Source: Clostridia bacterium (lineage in GTDB: Bacteria; Bacillota; Clostridia; Oscillospirales; Acutalibacteraceae). From it: a DNA stretch of 34,540 nucleotides. Below, piece after piece: positions 1 to 5,703 of this stretch. The notes beneath the pieces are model-generated. The model had not been told where the DNA came from, did not search any database, and saw only the letters and a list, made by a program, of their open reading frames with translations. Positions within the stretch are counted from its first letter, which is position 1, and each line of letters opens with the position of its first letter. The translations under genes were made by a program, and so were the position numbers. The stretch lies in NCBI GenBank assembly GCA_017522205.1, contig JAFWZS010000040.1, positions 1 to 34,540 of the forward strand, read 5' to 3'.

Positions 1-1
1 C

Positions 2-457
2 TACACAGTTCAGTGGACATGGGGTCTTCCCGTTAACCTTGTAGGCGGACTTATGTTCCTTTATTTAACAAAAATCAAGGGCTACCGCTGGCAGCATTTC
101 GGCTATGCAAAAATCGTTTATATGCCCTGGAATGCAGGCGGACTTTCAATGGGTCTTTTCATCTTCATCAAGGACAATCACAAGGACAAGAAATGGACAT
201 ATAACTGCAGAATCCACGAATACGGCCACACATGGCAGTGCCTTCTTCTCGGCCCCCTTTACTATCTTGTAATTGCTCTTCCCTCAGTAATCTGGTGCAA
301 CTGCTTTGCAGGATACAGAAAGAAGAATAACGTGCCTTACAGTGCTGCTTACTGTGAAAAATGGGCAGACCTTTGGGGTCAGAAGTTCAGCGGTATGACT
401 CAGGTTGTTGATTTCAACCACTGCTCACTTCTTAAAAAAGAAGAAAAAGCTGAATAA
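2..457 (+). CDS. HEYGH-motif membrane protein, 5' truncated
   Basis: The reading frame is open from the first bases of the window, so the true start lies upstream and only the last 151 residues are seen. At least two hydrophobic stretches are visible, one near the visible N-terminus and one after the motif (LLLGPLYYLVIALPSVIWC). Between them is RIHEYGHTWQ, a match to the HExxH metal-binding signature. From memory, similar short membrane proteins with HEYGH followed by LGPLYL and a later 'ERWAD' occur in Firmicutes and Bacteroidetes without known function; here that last part reads EKWADLWG. The HExxH match suggests a zinc site, but peptidase activity is inference. A strong terminator follows 9 bases after the stop. 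Confidence 0.75.
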   Translation, partial: YTVQWTWGLPVNLVGGLMFLYLTKIKGYRWQHFGYAKIVYMPWNAGGLSMGLFIFIKDNHKDKKWTYNCRIHEYGHTWQCLLLGPLYYLVIALPSVIWCNCFAGYRKKNNVPYSAAYCEKWADLWGQKFSGMTQVVDFNHCSLLKKEEKAE

Positions 458-465
458 AAAATCAT

Positions 466-496
466 CTCCCGACAATTAAGTCGGGAGAATTTTTTT
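466..496 (+). terminator. Rho-independent terminator of the HEYGH gene
   Basis: A perfect 8-bp stem (CTCCCGAC at 466-473, GTCGGGAG at 480-487) with a 6-base loop is followed by a run of T. It lies between two convergent genes and probably ends transcription for both. Confidence 0.9.
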
Positions 497-517
497 GCTT
501 TTTCGTCAAAAAATTAT

Positions 518-1453
518 TTATTTTGTGTTGTAATGTGCTACTACCCTGTCGTATTCTTCATCGGTAATTTCAACGATTCCGCCGTGCTTAAAGCCGTAAG
601 GGAAGGAAAAGCTCTCTTTGCTCATTGTGAAATTGCTATCACCGGGCTTTGAGGAAACAAAGGGCACATAACCCATTTTCGGCTTTTCGCAACCGAAAAA
701 GTCAAGCATAAGACACCATCTTCCGTCGGGAAGAACGAGAGTTGTGGGAGCTTCGTAGCTGCCCGGTTTTTCGAGAGTTGACATATACTTTTCAAAGGCC
801 TCATCGTGCTTATAAGGGCCGTAGAGATTTTCGGCTGTTGCGTGCATATTCATTGACGGGTCGTGAGCATTTTTATAGAACATATGATATGTATCATCGA
901 TTTTTCGGATATGAGTATCGAGTATTTCATTGTTCTTTGTGAAGAACAATTTAGGCTCGCTGAAAGTTTCAAAATCCTTGGTTGTACAGCAGTAAATTGA
1001 CATATGGCTGTAATTATCCTCTTTTACTGTTGACCCCCAATGAATGAGATACTCGTCATTAATCTCGTCATAGAACACCTCGGGAGCCCAGAGGCAACCG
1101 AAATCGTCTCTGCCGAAATAGATTCTTTTCTGCTCTGAGAAGTTTACAAGATCCTTTGTCTTCCACATACAAAGACACTTACTGCCCGTTGAGTTGACCT
1201 TTTTCCAGTCAACCTGATAGTTTTCATCCATTTTATAAACGATGCACTCGTCGGTTGTGAGTATAACGAAAGAGCCGTCTCTCATACGGACAATTTCAAT
1301 ATCACGGCAACCCTTTGCACCCATTGTGCTTGTGAGAATAGGTTCACCGCCGTTGACCTCTGTCCAGTTGAAACCGTCTTTACTGAGTGCAAAATAGACC
1401 TGTTCACCGTCAGGTGTCAGTTTTTCTTTGAAATGAGTGAATAGGTATGGCAT
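518..1453 (-). CDS. GH43-like five-bladed propeller glycosidase
   Basis: A 311-residue protein without a signal peptide, hence probably cytosolic. The pattern is that of glycoside hydrolase family 43/beta-fructosidase-like propellers: repeated 'SKDGFNW' and 'TKDLVNF' blade strands, WAPEVFYD in the second third, and GSYEAPTTL later. GCRDIEIVRM, WAPE and YEAP carry acidic residues in places where this fold places its catalytic acids; which of them are catalytic is inference. The likely substrate is a short arabinose- or xylose-containing oligosaccharide. The start at 1453 has a good ribosome binding site (AGGAG, about 7 bases upstream). Its first 37 bases overlap the end of the secreted esterase gene, so the two are co-transcribed and probably translationally coupled, which fits removal of acyl and glycosyl groups from plant polysaccharide. 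Confidence 0.8.
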   Translation of the reverse strand: MPYLFTHFKEKLTPDGEQVYFALSKDGFNWTEVNGGEPILTSTMGAKGCRDIEIVRMRDGSFVILTTDECIVYKMDENYQVDWKKVNSTGSKCLCMWKTKDLVNFSEQKRIYFGRDDFGCLWAPEVFYDEINDEYLIHWGSTVKEDNYSHMSIYCCTTKDFETFSEPKLFFTKNNEILDTHIRKIDDTYHMFYKNAHDPSMNMHATAENLYGPYKHDEAFEKYMSTLEKPGSYEAPTTLVLPDGRWCLMLDFFGCEKPKMGYVPFVSSKPGDSNFTMSKESFSFPYGFKHGGIVEITDEEYDRVVAHYNTK

Positions 1454-2505
1454 AATCTTTCTCCTAAATTAAAAATATAACTAACATAATGCTCTATTCG
1501 GTTTTTAAGAATCTCAAAAATCAGGCCGAGGCTGAGATTGGCACCCTCATCCTTAACAGCATCGTTACCGCTATCAGTTGCAGCATAGCCGTCAAAATTG
1601 CTTTCGTAGCCCGACAGCCAGGATATCATTCCGTCAGGGTAAGTAAGATTTACATAACTTCCCTTTCCGTTAACCGTGGTCATAAAGGGATAATCTCCGT
1701 TTTTAGAAGAGAACATATCGTGATTTACGGCAAACCAAGCAAAATGGGGACTGATGGTCGGAATGCCGTTTTCGTAGCATACTATCTCCAGCGATGAAAA
1801 GCGCAGGTCCTCCGGTCTGTTGCTTGCCTTGACAATATTCTCCCATGTGGGCATAACGAAGGCAAAATAATGTGCAACTGTATCGGGAACACCGCTTGTA
1901 AGCCACATAGGAATATCTTTAAGCTGAGCAACGGCTTCATCTCCCGGAACCCATGCAGGACAGATGGGAAAAATTGCCGCAAACATATCGGGATAAGCCA
2001 CGGCTAATTTAAGCGTCATTTTACCGCCCATGGAATAACCGCCCAAATATATGCGTTTCACATCTATATTCTCTCTGTTTTCTTCGATGAAACTGTCAAT
2101 AGTTCTTCTCAGCGGAAAAATAAGTTCGTCTGACCAATAAAGATTCTCTTCTTCAAGAGAACGCGGAGCCATAATGAACGCCCCACCGGAATTTTTAAAA
2201 CGGCTCTGAAAATCATCGCTCGCCCAATAGGCAATGTTACTTGTTGAAAGCTGTTTTCCGTCTTCACCTCCGTTACCCATACCGTGAAGCCAGATAACTA
2301 AGGGGTATTTTGTGCTGTCATTTTCTTTTACCGGTGAAAAATATCGGTAGTCAATTGAGTATCCGTCTGTTTCCGGACCTATACCGAATTCAAAAAGCTC
2401 ACTCAGCATTTCCGGGTCGTCGTTTGCTGCAAAAGTGCAGAAGGAAAAGGTTGACACTGTCAGCAGAAGGCACAAAAACAGGCAAAGTATTTTTTTCAGT
2501 TTCAT
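1417..2505 (-). CDS. Secreted alpha/beta-hydrolase esterase (CE1/PHB-depolymerase-like)
   Basis: A 362-residue exported esterase. The N-terminus is a classic signal peptide (MKLKK, hydrophobic core, FAA). WLHGMGNGGEDG gives the oxyanion region, GGYSMGG places the nucleophile at Ser158, TSGVPDTV offers the acid, and HFAWFAVNHDMF a histidine. This matches dienelactone-hydrolase/CE1-like 'predicted peptidase' esterases that deacylate plant polysaccharides. The start at 2505 was chosen because GGAG lies just upstream; a longer frame to 2529 lacks this. The last 40 residues form a hydrophobic, amphipathic segment (GLIFEILKNRIEHYVSYIF) like the tails of other secreted hydrolases nearby. A near-consensus promoter precedes it and the GH43 gene follows with overlap. 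Confidence 0.85.
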   Translation of the reverse strand: MKLKKILCLFLCLLLTVSTFSFCTFAANDDPEMLSELFEFGIGPETDGYSIDYRYFSPVKENDSTKYPLVIWLHGMGNGGEDGKQLSTSNIAYWASDDFQSRFKNSGGAFIMAPRSLEEENLYWSDELIFPLRRTIDSFIEENRENIDVKRIYLGGYSMGGKMTLKLAVAYPDMFAAIFPICPAWVPGDEAVAQLKDIPMWLTSGVPDTVAHYFAFVMPTWENIVKASNRPEDLRFSSLEIVCYENGIPTISPHFAWFAVNHDMFSSKNGDYPFMTTVNGKGSYVNLTYPDGMISWLSGYESNFDGYAATDSGNDAVKDEGANLSLGLIFEILKNRIEHYVSYIFNLGERLCHTYSLISKKN

Positions 2506-2546
2506 AAAATCTCTCCTTTGTGTTTCCAAATTTATACACTTAAACG

Positions 2547-2575
2547 ATTATAGCACAGGAAAAATCAATTTTCAA
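2547..2575 (-). promoter_or_regulatory. Sigma-A-type promoter of the esterase-GH43 operon
   Basis: On the minus strand, TTGAAA (2575-2570), a 17-base spacer and a consensus TATAAT (2552-2547) lie about 40 bases upstream of the esterase start. Confidence 0.8.
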
Positions 2576-2660
2576 TATAGGAATGGAGCTGTAAATAATA
2601 AAAATACGGACTGTTTTGCAAGGCGATGAATTGGCTTTTATAACTCATCAGCGAAGCGGC

Positions 2661-2739
2661 TTCATTTTTCAATTTTCATTTTTCATTAAGAAAAGTCGCA
2701 ACAGAACAAATGAATAATGAATGATGAATGATGAATAAT
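2661..2739. repeat. Opposed arrays of AATG-type heptamers
   Basis: Minus-strand bases 2687-2661 read as about four 7-base units of type AATGAAA. After a spacer containing AAGAAAAGTCGCA (2688-2700), the plus strand at 2709-2736 holds four units: AATGAAT twice, then GATGAAT twice. The spacer motif recurs inverted at 2764-2776 in the tmRNA terminator. The element could fold as a long imperfect hairpin. No open frame or gene is seen in 2576-2741. Confidence 0.75.
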
Positions 2740-2741
2740 AC

Positions 2742-2779
2742 AAAAAGAAAAGCCACACTTTCGTGCGACTTTTCTTTTT
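2742..2779 (-). terminator. Terminator of the tmRNA gene
   Basis: An A/T-flanked hairpin (AAAAAGAAAAGCCACAC, loop TTTC, GTGCGACTTTTCTTTTT) begins at the mature 3' end of tmRNA. Read on the minus strand it gives a stem followed by a U-rich tract; the sequence is nearly symmetrical and may act both ways. Confidence 0.85.
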
Positions 2780-3129
2780 GGTGGAGACGGCGGTAATCGA
2801 AACCGCGTCCGAAAATCCATCCACATAACCTTCTCCGGGTGCAGTCAGTCTTTTAACATTCCCTCACCCGTACGCCGATTGACAGGCTTACGGATTCAGT
2901 AGACTCTGATGCATGATGTCATACGAGCCTGCTCTGACATTCACGTTCACTGCTGAGTCGACGCCTTCAGATGAGCCGCAGTACTCTCAAAGAAGACGGG
3001 CCGCAATTAGGCAGCCTTTAATACTGTTGTATTATTGTCGTTTATTTTTAAGTTGCGATTTTTATAGTGGTACCGCACCACTACCCGCTTATTATGCTTC
3101 AAAACCCCCGTCGAAATCCTTTCGTCCCC
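2779..3129 (-). ncRNA. ssrA: Transfer-messenger RNA (tmRNA)
   Basis: tmRNA frees ribosomes stalled on broken messages and adds a degradation tag. On the minus strand the RNA starts GGGGACG and ends CGTCTCC-A-CCA; these ends pair over 7 bp (one G-U) as the tRNA-like acceptor stem, and CCA is encoded. The 3' part contains GGTTTCGATTACC, the T-arm, and the 5' part contains GGATTTCGACGGGGG, both tmRNA hallmarks. The tag frame ends GCT GCC TAA at 3007; reading back gives about NLKINDNNTTVLKAA from 3054. The resume codon is inferred: the GCA that would match the usual alanine resume codon hits a stop after one further codon. Length is about 351 nt, normal for one-piece tmRNA. SmpB, its partner, is encoded 0.7 kb upstream on the same strand. 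Confidence 0.95.
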
Positions 3130-3139
3130 GTGAGTTTTA

Positions 3140-3169
3140 TATATAAACTGATTACTCAGCTTATTTCAA
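3140..3169 (-). promoter_or_regulatory. tmRNA promoter overlapping the end of the XRE gene
   Basis: Minus-strand TTGAAA (3169-3164), 18 bases, then TATATA (3145-3140) place a start close to base 3129, the predicted first base of tmRNA. The -35 box lies inside the last codons of the upstream regulator gene. Confidence 0.7.
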
Positions 3170-3701
3170 TTTTAACGTTTGTTCCGTCGTCTGCAGTCAG
3201 ATCGAAAACCTCTCCGGTTACACCGTTTTTCACAAGCTCAAGAATCTGACCCAGCTGTAAATCGTCAACAACTGATGTTCCGACAATACCTGAAATCTTG
3301 ATTCCCACATTCGCAAGCTTAAGTACAAAACTCATAGGCAAAGCTATTTTAATGGGCTTGCCCCTGTTATCAATAATATGAACTCTGAACTTGAGCTTAC
3401 TAACATCAACTGCTTCACTTATGGGCAGCTGTTCTTTATTGCTGAAATCAGTTTTTACTCCCATAAGCTCATCGATACTTACTTCCAGTATCTCAGCAAT
3501 TTTTGGGAGCAGCATTATATCAGGACAGGATACATCATTTTCCCATTTTGATACCGCCTGAGCAGTAACACCGAGAAGAACTGAAAACTCTTCCTGAGTG
3601 AGATTGTGTTTCTTTCTTCTGTCGGCAATTCTTTTGCCAAGTGTTTCAGACTGTTCGTTCTGTGTGTTTTTGCTTTGCTCGTTTTTGTTAAAAAGTGTCA
3701 T
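3156..3701 (-). CDS. XRE-family helix-turn-helix regulator with C-terminal effector-like domain
   Basis: A 181-residue protein. Residues about 20-80 are a Cro/C1-type HTH (LGKRIADRRKKHNLTQEEF, VTAQAVSKWEND, LLPKIAEILEVSIDELMG). The rest is a separate domain ending in DLTADDGTNVKIEIS. From memory, this resembles the short 'LPLSL...ELIK.G..G..vdi...DG..V.I.' segment found next to YvlB/DUF4097-type proteins; its role is unknown. GGAG lies 8 bases before the start. It sits between smpB and ssrA on the same strand and has its own likely promoter. Target genes cannot be read from sequence; autoregulation is possible given the AACC/GGTT repeats around 3785-3840. Confidence 0.85.
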   Translation of the reverse strand: MTLFNKNEQSKNTQNEQSETLGKRIADRRKKHNLTQEEFSVLLGVTAQAVSKWENDVSCPDIMLLPKIAEILEVSIDELMGVKTDFSNKEQLPISEAVDVSKLKFRVHIIDNRGKPIKIALPMSFVLKLANVGIKISGIVGTSVVDDLQLGQILELVKNGVTGEVFDLTADDGTNVKIEIS

Positions 3702-3746
3702 AGTTACATTCTCCTTTTCGGCTTTTGCCTTTGATTTTGTAACTAA

Positions 3747-3775
3747 ATTTTACCGGAAAATATTCTTTTTCTGAA
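3747..3775 (-). promoter_or_regulatory. Probable promoter of the XRE regulator
   Basis: TTCAGA (3775-3770), 17 bases, TAAAAT (3752-3747) on the minus strand, 46 bases before the start codon. Upstream (about 3785-3840) are repeated AACCGTTGGTT and GGTTTAGCCC-type motifs that could be operators. Confidence 0.45.
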
Positions 3776-3846
3776 GCGAATATCGGTTAAATGGGCTAAA
3801 CCAACGGTTGATTTACCGTAAAAGCAGCTTAACTGACGGTTGTTTT

Positions 3847-4314
3847 TTAATATCTCTCTTTAAAATTTCGCTCGATTTCTCTCTGAGCGTCCTTCTTAGC
3901 GGCAACATCACGTTTGTCGTAATTCTTTTTACCCTTGCAAAGACCTACTTCTATTTTGGCTCTGCCCTTGAGGAAATATACGCTTAAGGGTATGAGGGTC
4001 AGACCCTGCTGTTTCGTCACACCGAAAAGACGGTTGATTTCTCTTTTATGCATAAGAAGTCGCTTTACACGCATAGGGTCACGGTTGAAAATGTTGCCCT
4101 GCTCGTAGGGTGAAACGTGCATTCCGTTGACGAAGATTTCGCCCCCGTCAATGCTGCACCAGGAATCCTTGAGGTTTACTCTGCCCTTACGGATAGACTT
4201 TACCTCTGTGCCGAAAAGCTCAATTCCTGCCTCGTAGGTTTCAAGAACAAAATAGTCGTGCTGAGCTTTTTTGTTCTGTGCAATTATCTGTCTGTCGTCT
4301 TTGTTTGATACCAT
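3847..4314 (-). CDS. smpB: SsrA-binding protein SmpB
   Basis: SmpB binds the tRNA-like domain of tmRNA and carries it into the A site of stalled ribosomes. The 155-residue protein has the family signatures in order: IIAQNKKAQHDYFVLETYEAGI, GTEVKSIRKGRVNLKDSW, FVNGMHVSPYEQGN, RLLMHKREINRL, LTLIPLSVYFLKGRAKIEVGLCKGKK, and the basic C-terminal tail YDKRDVAAKKDAQREIER that reaches the mRNA channel. Length is normal. Its RNA partner ssrA lies downstream on the same strand, separated by an XRE regulator, an arrangement less tight than in many Firmicutes. Confidence 0.97.
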   Translation of the reverse strand: MVSNKDDRQIIAQNKKAQHDYFVLETYEAGIELFGTEVKSIRKGRVNLKDSWCSIDGGEIFVNGMHVSPYEQGNIFNRDPMRVKRLLMHKREINRLFGVTKQQGLTLIPLSVYFLKGRAKIEVGLCKGKKNYDKRDVAAKKDAQREIERNFKERY

Positions 4315-4335
4315 AAAGCTCAGCCTCCTGTCTTA

Positions 4336-4442
4336 CCCTTCCGACTGCTTCGCAGCCACCTTTTCCTCCGGAAACGGGAACCCTTTTGTCACTTCGTGAC
4401 ATTTCCCCTAACAGGGGAATTACCTTTCAGGGACGGCAAGGG
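4336..4442. repeat. Multi-hairpin intergenic element between smpB and DUF6440
   Basis: An outer imperfect stem (CCCTTCCG at 4336-4343 against CGG-C-AAGGG at 4434-4442) encloses three short hairpins: CTGC-TTC-GCAG (4345-4355), TGTCAC-TTC-GTGACA (4387-4401) and TTCCCCT-AAC-AGGGGAA (4403-4419). From memory, elements with this 'ccttccg...cttcg...aacagggg...gggacggcaaggg' layout recur between genes in Ruminococcaceae. Confidence 0.7.
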
Positions 4443-4444
4443 CA

Positions 4445-4636
4445 TTATTTTTCGTATCTGTTTATAATGGGAGTTATAACGGGTTTTCCGTCTCTGTCTA
4501 AAAGCGGAGTAAGTCCCCCGCTGTAACCGCTCTGACGGTAAAGGTAGTTTACACCTGTTTCTTTATCCACCCATATTTCCATTGTGCCAAGCATACCTTG
4601 TGTGTATACTTTTTCAAATCTGTCGTTTTTTGCCAT
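4445..4636 (-). CDS. DUF6440-like small protein
   Basis: A 63-residue cytosolic protein with no signal or membrane segment. Its pattern, 'RFEKVYTQG...MEIWVDKETGVNYLYRQSGYSGGLTPLLDRDGKPVI', is that of a small conserved Firmicutes family known to me as DUF6440, function unknown. An AGAGGTG-like ribosome binding site precedes the start. It lies downstream of recR in the same direction, with an inverted repeat between them, so co-transcription with recR is possible but uncertain. Confidence 0.8.
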   Translation of the reverse strand: MAKNDRFEKVYTQGMLGTMEIWVDKETGVNYLYRQSGYSGGLTPLLDRDGKPVITPIINRYEK

Positions 4637-4663
4637 AGTGACACCTCTGATAAATCCACAGCT

Positions 4664-4702
4664 CGCCGCTTGGCGTTACTTTTCCTGGCGCGGAAAAGTA
4701 AC
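4664..4702. repeat. Inverted-repeat hairpin between recR and DUF6440
   Basis: An 11-bp perfect stem GTTACTTTTCC (4675-4685) / GGAAAAGTAAC (4692-4702) with loop TGGCGC, preceded by a small CGCC-GCTT-GGCG hairpin. A palindromic 'ggcgttacttttc...gaaaagtaacc' element of this kind is familiar from clostridial intergenic regions. It may also attenuate transcription from recR. Confidence 0.7.
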
Positions 4703-4725
4703 CAAAACGCGCTGTCGCTTTTTCA

Positions 4726-5328
4726 TTATAACATTCTTCGTCCCTCAAGTGCTCTGGTAAGTGTTACCTCGTCGGCATATTCAAGGTCTGCACCAACGGG
4801 TACACCGTAAGCAAGTCTGCTGACAGACACGCCCATAGGCTTCAGAAGTCTAGAAATGTACATAGCCGTAGCTTCACCCTCAACGGTAGGATTGGTTGCC
4901 ATAATGACTTCCTGAATCTTTCCGTCACCCATTCGGGAAATAAGCTCCTTGATTGTAATATCCTCAGGGCCGATTCCGTTCATAGGCGAAATTACACCGT
5001 GAAGCACATGATAGGTACCCTCATATTCGTGGGTACGCTCAAAGGCCATTACATCTCTGGGGTCCTCAACAACGCAGACAACGCTTTCGTCACGCTTACT
5101 GCTTTTGCAGATAGGACACAGCTCCTCCTCTGCAAGGTTGCAGCAGCAGGAGCATTTTTTAATTTTTTCGTGAGCCTCAAGAATAGCCTTTGAAAAGGCT
5201 TCGGCATCCTCTTTCTTCATGTTGAGCACATAAAAAGCAAGGCGCTGAGCGCTCTTGTGGCCTATTCCGGGCATTCTCTCAAACTGCTCAATGAGCCTTT
5301 GGAGAGTTACTACACCATATCCTGCCAT
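4726..5328 (-). CDS. recR: Recombination mediator protein RecR
   Basis: RecR acts with RecF/RecO to load RecA at gapped DNA. The 200-residue protein has the N-terminal helix-hairpin-helix (MPGIGHKSAQRLAFYVL), a four-cysteine zinc finger (CSCCCNLAEEELCPIC), a Toprim domain (VVCVVEDPRDVMAFE; ATNPTVEGEATAMYISRLL) and the end LAYGVPVGADLEYADEVTLTRALEGR. The length is standard. Its start overlaps the stop of ebfC by one base (TGATG), so the two are translationally coupled in the dnaX-ebfC-recR operon. Confidence 0.97.
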   Translation of the reverse strand: MAGYGVVTLQRLIEQFERMPGIGHKSAQRLAFYVLNMKKEDAEAFSKAILEAHEKIKKCSCCCNLAEEELCPICKSSKRDESVVCVVEDPRDVMAFERTHEYEGTYHVLHGVISPMNGIGPEDITIKELISRMGDGKIQEVIMATNPTVEGEATAMYISRLLKPMGVSVSRLAYGVPVGADLEYADEVTLTRALEGRRML

Positions 5329-5660
5329 CAGAAGGGAAGGTTAAGTCCGCCCTTAGCGGCATTCATTGCCTGTTCCATAGCATCCTCAGCTTTTCTCATA
5401 GCCTCGTTTGCAGCTGCGATAATAAGGTCTGAGAGCATTTCGATATCTTCAGGGTCTACAACGTCGGGCTGCATATTGATGCTCTTGATTTCGTGAGCAC
5501 CTGAAACTGTAACCTCAACAGCTCCGCCGCCTGCTGATGCAGTAAAGTCGGTTGCTTCAATTTCTGCCTGCTTTGCTTCAAGCTGAGCCTGCATTTCCTG
5601 AATCTGCTTCATCATATTCATTCTGCCACCCTGAGGTGCGCCGGGAATTCTTGCTTTCAT
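5328..5660 (-). CDS. ebfC: YbaB/EbfC-family nucleoid-associated protein
   Basis: A 110-residue homodimeric DNA-binding protein of the YbaB/EbfC family, conserved between dnaX and recR. Seen are the Met/Gln-rich first helix (MNMMKQIQEMQAQLEAKQAEIE), the central sheet (FTASAGGGAVEVTVSGAHEIKSI) and the acidic stretch DPEDIEMLSDLIIAAANEAMRKAEDAM. GGAG stands 10 bases before the start. The stop overlaps the recR start. Confidence 0.95.
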   Translation of the reverse strand: MKARIPGAPQGGRMNMMKQIQEMQAQLEAKQAEIEATDFTASAGGGAVEVTVSGAHEIKSINMQPDVVDPEDIEMLSDLIIAAANEAMRKAEDAMEQAMNAAKGGLNLPF

Positions 5661-5703
5661 AGTTTGTGTCTCCTTTATATTATGATTGTATTTTTTACTT
5701 TTA

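Noticed and set aside
2913-3146. 77-residue plus-strand open frame
   Set aside because: It covers the tmRNA gene in antisense; RNA ends, T-arm and tag frame explain the sequence.
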